A stretch of 64,000 bases of DNA, from the NCBI RefSeq assembly GCF_001704415.2, contig NC_030836.1:28990001-29054000 (forward strand), in the 5' to 3' direction. Position numbers and translations under genes: made by a program. Position 1 is the first letter of the stretch; each line of letters begins with the position of its first letter. Below the pieces are notes generated by a model. The model was given only the letters and a program-made list of their open reading frames with translations. It ran no database searches and had not been told where the DNA came from. Positions 34,160 through 43,740 of this stretch are shown here, piece after piece. The stretch comes from Capra hircus (lineage: Eukaryota > Chordata > Mammalia > Artiodactyla > Bovidae).

Positions 34160-34362
34160 CGCTGTTGTTGTTTAGTCACTAAGTTATGCTTGACTCCTCT
34201 GGAAGCTCACCAGGCTCCTCTGTCCATGGGAGTCTCCAGGCAGGAATGCTGGAGCCGGTTGCTGTTCCCTTCTCCAGGGGATCTTCCGACCCAGGGATCA
34301 AACTCACGTCTCCTGATTGCAGGTGGCTTCTCTGTCACAGAGCCACCAGAGAAGCCCCGCGA
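34160..34362 (-). repeat. Bov-tA SINE
   Basis: 'tgttgtttagtcactaagtt' at the BovA end, 'ggatcttccgacccagggat' in the tRNA part, and 'gagccaccagagaagcccc' at the 5' edge. Some internal bases are lost. Confidence 0.9.
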
Positions 34363-34517
34363 ATACTGATCAAGTCCCTAATGTCTGCTGGACTCTGGCT
34401 CCCTGGAGATCAGAGAATCCCTTCCTCAGTTCTCTGTAGAGAGAAACTGTATATTCCTTTTTATTGGCTTATTCGGGGATGTAGGGATTGGTGCAGTTAA
34501 TATATCTACATGTGTGT

Positions 34518-34716
34518 TAGAAGCTCAGTCATGTCCAACTCTTTGCGACCCCATAGACTTTTGCCCACCAGGTTCCTCTGTCCATGGAATTCCCCAGGCA
34601 GGAATACTAGAGTGGGTTGCCATTCCCTTCTCTGGGGGATCTTCCCAACCCAGGGATCGAACCCACATCTCCTGCTTTGCAGGCAGATTCTTGACCATCT
34701 GAGCCGCCAGGGATGC
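34518..34716 (-). repeat. Bov-tA SINE
   Basis: 'agctcagtcatgtccaactc' through 'ggatcttcccaacccaggga' to 'gagccgccagggatgcc'. Good match, reverse orientation. Confidence 0.92.
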
Positions 34717-36775
34717 CAACACCAGCATGTACATGGTAACAATACAAACGGCACACAGAGTGGGCAGTGAAGGTGCATTCCCTCACCCGACTTTCCTCCA
34801 CGTCCCTGCCCCAGGAGAGAGGGTTTGTCTCTCCTCCATAGTCTTTATACACTATACATGTCAGCATGCGTGTGCGTGCTCATGTAGACACACAGACACA
34901 TTGAGCTCACGGAATGTAGATCCTGGTGTCTAAGGCACTCAGGCAGGAGCCTCGATCTCCGCGTCTCTCCTGAGGTGGAGCCATGGCTGTCCGGAGCTCC
35001 AGCCGTCCTCCGTTGTGCCCCTTGCTAGGAGGCTGTTGCTTTGACTTTGCTGCCCTGCCTTAGAGTAGACAAGGTTGATGGCCTCTGTCTCCCCAGAGGG
35101 GTTGATGTGCTGCCTTCTGGGATGCCAGTCTGAGACCCTTGCCAGCCCCTCACCTGTTTTTTTTCCAGATCATTTCTCTGGGCAGCCGGGGCCCTTTAGG
35201 GAAAATCCGGGGTTATGTCTGCTATCAAAGGACAGGTCTGTTTTCCTTCCCTCACTCAGCCCGTGAGCTGGCACCCAGCACAGGCTTCATGCTTCATTCC
35301 ATGCCAGTGGAGCAGAGAGGTGTGACTTAATGTCATCTTTGGGATTTGTCAACAGATACCATTTAAACAAATGTTACTATTGTTTGGAGGGCCTGTGACA
35401 GTGACAACGCGGAACGGCTGAAGACACTCACAGACACGCAGACACTCCTAGTTCAAACAGCTTCGTTTCCTGCTGCTCCTTGGGTCTCAGCTTGTACAAG
35501 AGTCCTGGACATAGGCCATGAGAAGGAAGAGTCCAGAAGGGACTTGCAGGCAGAGCTGAGGCCCAGGTAGGCTCCGCTTAGCCGTCTGCTGGCAGATTCC
35601 CACTGCGCTCATGTGTGGCCAGTCTGGGGCAGAAAGCCCAGCTCTTAGGGCTCTGGCGGAGACAAGTGCGTGTGGCATGGAGAGACTGTTGGCATGAAGA
35701 AGCACAGCTGGACATCAGGCACCATCTGGAAAGTCTCATTCCCAGTTTTTTAAGTTGGGGCCCTTGGGGACTTGGCCGGGTGACTCTTGGTCCCCAGATT
35801 ATCTCATTGAGGAATCTAGCAGCCTGGCCTGCAGAGCTGAGGGCCGCTGGATCCGTACCAGGCCTTGGCCCTTGGAACCCTGGTGTCTGGGGCTTGCTTT
35901 GCGTGAGGATGTGAAACCGGCCAAGGCCAGGGTTTGGGCAAGTGGAGACTGGGACAGGAAGGGTTTTCTGGGCAAGAGGAAGAGTCATTTTGCTCTCTGG
36001 CTCAAGGTTTTGGCTCAAGGTCTTGTTGGCCTTGGGTCTTTGTACTGTTATGACCCCCAGGTCTTCAGCCAGCCGCTGTTTGCAGGAAGGACGGCAGGAA
36101 GGGCTGTTTATGAGCCCTGTGAGATAAGGGAAGGGAGACAAGGGTGAAGCAAGGTGGAGCTCCCTGCCCTGCGGGCCCCAGGCTCCCTTCCCCAGCACTG
36201 GCCTCTCCACCCCTCACCTGTCTCGACTGCAGGCACACGGAGTCCCCCTCCCCCAGCGATGCCGCTGAGCCTCTCTCTCCACTGTTCCTCTGCTCAGTGC
36301 TCTTTTCCCAGTCCCTCCCTCTTCTTCCGACCCGGGTCCCCTGTCTCCTCTCTGGCCGCCCTCACTAGTCTTTCCTTCTTTCTCCTGCACTCTTCTCCCC
36401 TTGTGTCTTACAGCATTTAGTGCAGGTGATCAGACCACAAAAGTGGTTGATGGCATTCTCTTGAACCCCCCTGCTTCTGCCCCCCTACTTCCCCATCAGC
36501 TGTGAGTATGTAAATACTCTCGTGTGATATTTTTGAGCAGGAAGAATAAACAGAGGCTTCTTCCCTCACACTACGCTCACTCACCCGGGGCAGGTGGACA
36601 CCCACCTTGCCTGGGGTTGGGTCTGGCCACGGTGTCCCTGGGATTGGCGGCGGCTGGCCCTGCAGGCCTTGGGGTGGGGGTGCGTCCTGACTTCCGGGGG
36701 AGCAGTTCCAGGATGGGCAGTCTCCACGGTTGGCCCCCCTTGCTGAGCCCAGTCACCCCGCCTGTCTCCACACAG

Positions 36776-36886
36776 CTCGATGACCTGTACCTGATCGCCA
36801 TCTGCCATCGCCGGGGCATCAAGTCGCTTCGGGACCTCACCCCAGAGCACCTGCCGCTGCTCAGGAACATTCTCCGGGAGGGGCAG
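36776..36886 (+). CDS. DCPS: DCPS exon 5
   Basis: 111 bases, 37 codons, residues 213-249. It begins LDDLYLIAICHRRGIKSLRD and ends NILREGQ, after a CTCCACACAG acceptor and before a GTGAGG donor, phase 0. The segment continues the HIT-type C-terminal lobe between the cap pocket of exon 4 and the catalytic motif of exon 6. Tyr217 and neighbouring hydrophobic residues are retained. Differences from remembered human sequence are conservative (Lys for Arg near 227; Arg-Glu for His-Gln near 246-247). Like exon 4 it is frame-neutral if skipped. Confidence 0.98.
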
Positions 36887-38686
36887 GTGAGGTTCCCGGG
36901 GCCAAGTCCACGCCAGGGCCCAGAGGGGTTACACTCGGATTCCTGTGGGTTCCTGGGCCCCTTCCCTCACCCCACCCTTCTGTGAAACGGCTTCTCTCTA
37001 GGTGCCCTGCAGGGGCCTGTGAAGGCTCGTAGATAGCCTCAGGAAGCCCCTGGTCCTGGTCCCACCCTGCCTTCCAGCTCTGCGCTCAGCCCCCTTGCCT
37101 CACCTCACACAGGCTTCCTCAGCTCGGGTCCTCGATTCTGCTCCCTGACGTTGTCCTGCAGGTCACATGTGGGATGCCCTCCCATCCCAGGGTTAGCTGT
37201 GACAGGTGCATCACGCCACACGTGTTTCTTGGGTAGATGGTCCACGACCTGACATGGATCTGCGTGTGTCCCCTGGTGTACCCCAAGGGCAGAGACTGAA
37301 CGTTCTAGCACCTGGCATTCTGGGACACTTTCCCTCTGGGAGATATGCTGAATCGGATGAAAAGGCTGCTAAAAGGAGCCCTGGGGGTGCGGGCAGATGG
37401 TGGGGGAGAGGAGAGTCTCAAATCTGGGGCTGTGATCCTGATTCTGACACTTTGACCTTAGCCCACTGGGTGGCCTCGGGCAGGTCATTTCACGTATCTG
37501 GGCCTGGGTATCTGGAGGGGTCCCCCTGAACCCATTATTCTGTTGGGTTGGCCTCAGCCTTGTTTCCACTCTAAGACACTGGATGGTGCAACCTCCACGC
37601 CAGGCCTGCTGTTACCAAGGTTTCCAGTAGGGGAGAGGCTCCCCGGGTCGAGGTCCAACAGCCCTGCTCCAAGGCTCTGCCAGGACCTGGGCACAGGGGC
37701 CACTCTCCTTCCCCTCTGGCTCCCTCCCTACTGTGCTCACCTGCCTTCCTACCCACCTGCTCACCCTACCATGTCCCCGGCTGCCTTTCTCTTTTCTCTG
37801 GATGCAGGGCACCTGGGAGGTGTCAGGCCAGCACTTGTATCTGCCCTGGCAACTCCAGCACCCTCTCAGGTGGGTCAGCCCTCCAGGAAGCCCTTTGGGT
37901 GCCCTAGTGGTCACCCTGTGCCCAGATCCCTAGGGGCGCACCTGATCAGTAGAGCACAGTATAATCCCAGCGTGTGTTCTGAGCCCACTGGGGCCCTGTC
38001 TTTCTTCACCCCTGCCACCTCAGGGATTGGCCTACATTGGAAATCAAATCTTCTCTTAATTCCAAGAGGCTTAGAGGCTCCTGAAGGCGATTGGAGGAGA
38101 AAAAGCTCTACCACCGTGCAAGGTTGGGGTGGGCCAAGGGAGCCAGGGCTAAGGGTGATGCTTTCCTCTTCCACTGGGAGTCCAGCGAGAATCCGAGGAT
38201 CCTGTGATGCCTCCCAGCTCTGTCCAGCCCTGCCCATGTCCCCTCCTGCGACTTTTCTCTGCCACCAAGCCCTTAGCTCTGCCGCAGCCTGGCTCCACTC
38301 TGTTCTGTGCTGAGCGGGGAAAAAGAGGCTTCCTGCCACCCACTTGATGATTTAAGTCTGGTAACTCCTCCAGGGCAGGCAAGTCCCCCAGTGTTGGGAA
38401 TGCTGGCCCCTCAAGACTTCCTAGAGACCCAGCGGTGACCGAGGAAGCAGGTGTTCTAGCAGGTTGGAGCAGGGAGCCCTGATCAAGGCCACCATCCCCT
38501 TCCTTGGGCAGAAAACCTCCATCTTGCTGCTTGTCACCTGCCCCTGCTGACTCCCTAGAATGGCAGACAGGGATTCCAAAGCCAGCCATGGGGCGACGGA
38601 GAGGCTGGTGGGGGCTGTGGGCAGGAGGGGGCTCTGACGGCAGCGTGGGGGCAGCAGCTGACCCTCTGCCCCCCGCTCCTTGCCAG
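36887..38686 (+). other. DCPS: DCPS intron 5 (1.8 kb)
   Basis: GTGAGG donor to TTGCCAG acceptor. Contains a MIR remnant at about 37425-37520 ('gtggcctcgggcaggtcatt'). The long open frame at 37543-38313 (256 codons) overlaps frames on the other strand and resembles nothing known to me. Confidence 0.92.
37425..37520 (+). repeat. MIR SINE fragment
   Basis: 'ctgattctgacactttgacc' followed by 'gggtggcctcgggcaggtca' and 'tttcacgtatctgggcct' follow the MIR order. Confidence 0.55.
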
Positions 38687-38953
38687 GAGGCCATCCTGCG
38701 GCGCTACCAGGTGGCGGCGGACCGGCTCCGCGTGTATCTGCACTACCTGCCCTCGTATTACCACCTGCACGTGCACTTCACCGCCCTGGGCTTCGAGGCC
38801 CCGGGCGCCGGCGTGGAGCGCGCCCACCTGCTGGCGGAGGTGATCGACAACCTGGAGCAGGACCCCGAGTACTACCAGCGTCGCACGCTCACCTTTGCAC
38901 TCCGGGCTGACGACCCCCTCCTGGCGCTCCTGCAGGAGGCCCAGAGAAGCTGA
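38687..38953 (+). CDS. DCPS: DCPS exon 6 (HIT catalytic motif and C-terminus)
   Basis: Terminal coding exon, 88 codons (residues 250-337) plus TGA at 38951-38953. It carries the HIT motif YHLHVHF, with His275, His277 (the nucleophile that forms the covalent m7GMP intermediate) and His279, preceded by Ser272 and Tyr273. Arg294 follows in GVERAHL. Thr316, the site of a human disease allele (Al-Raqad syndrome), is intact. The total length fits the 337-residue human protein exactly, with no frameshift, so an active enzyme is expected. The stretch just after the start (RRYQVAADRLR) is the most diverged part compared with my memory of human DCPS. GC content is higher here than in the other exons. 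Confidence 0.98.
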   Translation, partial: EAILRRYQVAADRLRVYLHYLPSYYHLHVHFTALGFEAPGAGVERAHLLAEVIDNLEQDPEYYQRRTLTFALRADDPLLALLQEAQRS

Positions 38954-39085
38954 GAAGAGACCACCATCCTTGTTGGGGATGGGGGCAGCAGGGTTTTTTT
39001 GCACCAAGTGAATTTTTTTTTTTTAATGTATTTTGTACTGGCTTTTTCCCAGCATGAGAATAAAGTATCGGTCTCATTCAGTATG
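38954..39085 (+). other. DCPS: DCPS 3' UTR
   Basis: A short 3' UTR of about 130 bases follows the TGA. It includes a T-rich stretch (38994-39030) and a poly(A) signal. The cleavage site is inferred to lie 15-25 bases beyond AATAAA. Confidence 0.85.
39059..39064 (+). terminator. DCPS polyadenylation signal AATAAA
   Basis: Canonical hexamer 106 bases after the stop codon. A GT-rich downstream element ('cagtgtggcctggggaggtg') begins about 27 bases later, the expected arrangement for CPSF/CstF recognition. Confidence 0.92.
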
Positions 39086-41391
39086 GACCCACAGTGTGGC
39101 CTGGGGAGGTGGAGTGGGCACACCCTAGTGGGGTGAAGGGGGGTGGGCACGGCCAACCTGGAGGGCTCCTGCAGGTCCCCTCCTGGCTGACGTCACGTCC
39201 TGGGCCTCCCTGCTTTCACTCCTTGCTGTCCTGCTACCACCTTTCTCTTCCTTCTTCCCACTTAGTGTTTCTTCCTGATGGTCCACATGTCTGGGAGTCC
39301 CCTCCAGAAAAAACCACATATGAAACGTTTCTGGAAGTAGTCTATAGTCTTTCTGACAGCGCTTCCTCTTTCCCTCCACCATTAGCTCACATTTCCCATG
39401 TGTGAGCCGGTCCTGCTGGTAAACTCTTGTTGACAGGGCTGGAGGCTGGCCTGGAAGTGGAAGGCCTTAATCAGAATCAGGTGACGCAAGCCCAAGACTC
39501 CTGCCTTTGCTTCTGTTCCTTGGTCAGTGAGCCTGTGGCCTTGAGTTCGTTATCTGGACAGGAAGGCAAAACACACTGCCACAGAGCGGAAGATAAACCC
39601 AGTGTCCCAGCGGGGCACAGTGACCTATGGTTGAAGTGAAATCAGAAAGCCCTGAGTCACGGGTCAAGGTGTGACCGCTGTCCTAGGTCCCTGACCACAG
39701 AATTGCCAGGCCAGGAAGGAACTTCAAAGCGCCCAAGGCTGATAGCCTGTAGGAAGCCATCAAGGGCGCATCTGGCAAAGTGACGTCTCACTGCTCCAGC
39801 AGAGCGGCGACACGGGTGCAGACATTGGTGACGTGTAGTTAAACCCACGAGGCCCTCTTCCCAGACGCATCACGCTGGGGCCGCATTTGCTCTTCGGTCA
39901 ACGTGGGGCTATGAGTTACCACATCTTGCTTCCTCAGGACACACTACCAGGGGAGGTAGGATGTGGGTCTTGCAGAGGGAAAGGAGGATGAAAACAGAGG
40001 CAGAAGAGGCGGGGTGGCCCTTATTCTGCATACCCTGGACCGAGAACCAGGAGACCCGATTCACAGCCAAGCTCCATTCGCTTGTTCCTCACCTTGCTTA
40101 TTAAACACGTACTGCACCAAACCCAAGGCCTCCTGAGCCTGTTTCTTTGTCAAGGGGTGCAGGGATGAGGATCCACTACAGAGGGATCTGCTGGTGATCG
40201 TACACGCAGCAGGCCAGAGCGGCATGGTTGCAATGGAATCCAAACCTTTGACTCACATGCCTTTTGAGCCAATGTCCTAAGGGCTGGGAACCCAGAGACG
40301 ACTATAAAGCAGCTCCCAGCCTCCCAGGCTAGGGGGCAGACAGACAGTCAGTCCTCAGCCCGAGGGATGCAGAATGAGAACCGTCTCCTCTGCCTTAGCT
40401 TTCCTCCTGCCTTCACGTAGCAGAACCCCACCCAGCTCCCCACCTCCGCTGAGACAGCATCCTGAGCAGAAAGTCCTTAAGCCTCAGCACCGCTTGACTG
40501 ATGAGCCACCACCAGCCCTCTCTGACGGCATGGGCGTCTGTCCCTGTGCGTTTAGCTGCGTGTCCTTGGTGAGTGTCTGCACTCCTGCAGCGGAGGTGAG
40601 TGTCACCTTCTCATAAACTTCGGAAGCTCCCTACCGGCGCCAGGCCCCAGTCCTTGGCCGACTTTCTCCCTGGCTGGGTTGGGAGGGAGGAGAGCGATTG
40701 GAGACGTGACTGCTTTTCCTCGGCTCCTCAGTTTGCCCAAAAGTTTCCTCACAGGGCAAAATTGCTGAGTGTTCTATATTTGTCAACATTCCTTCATGAA
40801 ACTGAGAAAAATAACATTTCAGGAAGAGTTGGACAGTTAGCTCCACGTTGCCTAGTTCTGTTGAACACACATCCTGGGAGTGGAGAAACAAATCAAGAAA
40901 CAGTTGCGAACAAAGTAATATTTGAAAATGTTTCTCTTGGGATATTTGTATTTCCAAACGAGTTTAACGGATCTGTTTTATTTCTGAACAGGCTGATGTG
41001 GGTCTTTTAACTCTTCCTTCTCAGAAAGGACTAAATCTTTATTCCAAACATGTATATAGAACCCTAAAAGGACCTTTCTTCTTTAAGAAGATGGTGATAA
41101 TTAACAGTAGCTGTTTTCAGAAAATCCTCACATAGCAAAATAAATGTTGGCAACCCTATGTTCGTTCCATATTCTCATTGAAATTACATTGGATTCTGAA
41201 GTCTATGTAAACTTGAAGTTACCAAATTTTAGCCACTGTTAAAAAATACACATGGACTAAATTTGTTTAAAGTGTTTAAATTCAAAGAACAAGGTTTTGA
41301 ACATCTACCCTGTTTTTGTTTTTTTTTTTTTTTTTTTGACAAGAATATGGAACTAGAACTCTCATGGAGCTTACAACTTAGTGAGACACAC
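39086..41391. other. Intergenic stretch DCPS to ST3GAL4, part 1
   Basis: Mostly unique-looking sequence. A T-run lies at about 41319-41337, and an L2-like phrase ('ctcatggagcttacaactta') at 41362-41391 continues beyond the nested insertions at 43741. No gene seen. Confidence 0.5.
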
Positions 41392-41401
41392 AGACATAAT
41401 T

Positions 41402-41611
41402 GGGCTTCTCTGGTGGCGCAGCGGTTAAGAATCTGCCTGCTAATTCAGAAGACTTGGGTTTGATCCCTGGGTCAGGAAGATACCCTGAAGAAGGCAACCC
41501 GCTTCAGGATTCTTGCCTGAAAAATCCCATGGACAGAGGAGAGTGGTCAGCAACAACAGTCCATGGGATCACAAAGAGTTGGACACGATTTAGCAACTAG
41601 ACAACAATGAT
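41402..41611 (+). repeat. Bov-tA SINE, full length
   Basis: From 'gggcttctctggtggcgcag' to 'agcaactagacaacaatgat'. Flanked by the 10-base direct repeat agacataatt at 41392-41401 and 41612-41621, the same target used by the neighbouring BovB. Confidence 0.95.
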
Positions 41612-41626
41612 AGACATAATTACAAA

Positions 41627-43725
41627 CAACTCAGTTCAATCGCTCAGTCGTGTCCGACTATTTGTGACCCCATGGACTGCAGCACACCAGGCTTCCTTGT
41701 CCATCACCAACTCCTGGAGCTTACTCAAACTCATGTCCATCGAGTCAGTGATACCATCCAACCATCTCATCCCCTGTTGTCCCCTTCTCCTCCCACCTTC
41801 AACCTTTCCTAGAATCAGGGTCTTTTCCAATGAGTTAGTTCTTTGCATCAGGTAGCCAAAGTATTGGAGTTTCAGCTTCAGCATCAGTCCTTCCAAGGAA
41901 TATTCAGGACTGATTTCCTTTAGGATTGACTGGTTGGATTTCCTTGCAGTCCAAGTGATTCTCAAGAGTCTTCTCCAACACCACAGTTCAAAAGCATCAA
42001 TTCTTGGGTGCTCAGCTTTCCTTACAGTCTAACTCTCACATCTATACATGACTACTGGAAAAACATAGCTTTGACTAGATGGACCTTTGCTGGCAAAGTA
42101 ATGTCTCTGCCTTATTTTTTTTTTTTTTGACTCTGCTTTTTAATATGCTGTCTAAGTTGGTCATAGCTTTTCTTCCAAGGAGCAAGCATCTTTTCATTTC
42201 GTGGCTGCAGTCACCATCTGCAATGCTTTTGGAGCCCCTAAAAATAAAGTCTCTCACTGTTCCCATTGTTTCCTGATCTATTTGCCGTGAAGTCATGGGA
42301 CCAGATGCCATGATCTTAGTTTTCTGAATGTTGAGTTTTAAGCCACCTTTTTCACTCTCCTCTTTCACTTTCATCAAGAGACTCTAGTTCTTTGCTTTCT
42401 GCCATAAGGGTGGTGCCATCTGTGTATCTGAGGTTATTGATATTTCTCCTGGAAATTTTGATTCTAGCTTGTGCTTCATCCAGCCCAGCATTTCACCTGA
42501 TGTATTCTGCATATAAGTTAAATAAGCAGGATGACAATATACAGCCTTGACGTACTCCTTTCCCGATTTGGAACTAGTCTGTTGTTCCATGTCTGGCTCT
42601 AACTGTTCCTTCTTGACCTGCATACAGATTTCTCAGGAGGCAGGTCAGGTGGTCTGTTATCTCTTTAATAATTTTCCACAGTTTGTTGAGATCCACACAG
42701 TCAAAGGCTTTGGTGTAGTCAATAAAGCAGAAGTAGGTGTTTTTCTGGAACTCTCTTGCTTTTTCGATAATCCAATAGATGTTGGCAATTGGATCTCTGG
42801 TTCCTCTGCTTTTTCTAAATCCAGCTTGAACATCTGGAAGTTCACGGTTCATGTGCTGCTGAAGCCTGGCTTGGAGAATTTTGAGCATTACTTTGCTAGC
42901 GTGTGAGATGAGTGCAGCTGTACGGTAGTCTGAGCATTCTTTGGCATTGCCTTCTTTGGGATTGGAATGAAAACTGACCTTTTCCAGTCCTGTGGCCACT
43001 GCTCAGTTTTCCAAATTTGCTGGCATATTGAGTGCAGCACTTTCACAACATCATCTTTTAGCATTTGAAATAGCTCAATTGGAATTCCATCACCTCCACT
43101 AGCTTTGTTTGTAGTGATGCTTCCTAAGGCCCAGTTGACTTCGCATTCCAGGATGTCTGGCTCTAGGTGATTGATCACACCATCATGGTTACTGATGGTG
43201 TGTGTGTGTGGGGGGGGGGTTAGCCACACCCATGGTTATCTGGGTCATGAAGATCTTTTTTTGTATTGTTCTTCTGTGTATTCTTGCCACCTCTTCTTAA
43301 TATCTTCTGCTTCTGTTAGGTCCATACCATTTCTGTCCTTTATTGTGCCCATCTTTGCATGAAATGTTCACTTGGTATCTCTGATTTTCTTGAAGAGATC
43401 TCTAGTCTTTCTTATTCTATTGTTTTCCTCTATTTCTTTGCATTGATCACAGAGGAAGGCTTTCTTATTGTTCCTCGCTATTCTTTGGAACTCTGCATTC
43501 AAACAGGTATATCTTTCCTTTTCTCCTTTGCCTATTGCTTTTCTTCTTTTCTTAGCTATTTGTAAGGCCTCCTCAGACAACCATTTAGCCTTTTTGTATT
43601 TCTTTTTCTTGGGGGTGATCTTGCTCCCTGTCACCCGTACAATGTCACAAACCTCCATCCATAGTTTTTTCAGGCCCTCTGTCTATCATGTCTAATCCTT
43701 TGAATCTATTTGTAACAACAACGAC
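41627..43725 (-). mobile_element. BovB (RTE) LINE, 5'-truncated, 2.1 kb, dead
   Basis: The longest retrotransposon copy in the window, in reverse orientation. A perfect 15-base target-site duplication (agacataattacaaa) at 41612-41626 and 43726-43740 fixes both ends. On the minus strand, reverse-transcriptase remnants are readable: GIPIELFQ and WKRSVFIPIPKK at about 42900-43160, and the motif-A region FCFIDYTKAFDCVD at about 42690-42730. Frames are broken between these parts, and the endonuclease domain and 5' end are missing, so it is not autonomous. Two small secondary insertions (42111-42130 and 43192-43230) also interrupt it. RTE-type BovB elements are known to have entered ruminants by horizontal transfer. 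Confidence 0.97.
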
Positions 43726-43740
43726 AGACATAATTACAAA

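Larger units (their letters stand above)
31981..36775 (+). other. DCPS: DCPS intron 4 (4.8 kb)
   Basis: GTAAAG donor to CTCCACACAG acceptor. 31981-34159 and 34717-36775 are GC-rich, almost free of repeats, and show only chance open frames. Two reverse Bov-tA copies lie between. Confidence 0.92.

Noticed and set aside
37543..38313. 256-codon open frame in DCPS intron 5
   Set aside because: It lies between two well-supported exons, has no acceptor/donor pair in frame with DCPS, is Ser/Pro/Leu-rich and overlaps equally open frames on the minus strand.
42574..42999. Reverse-transcriptase-like protein as a possible host gene
   Set aside because: It is a frame remnant of a truncated BovB element with target-site duplications. 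The rest of the protein is frameshifted or missing.
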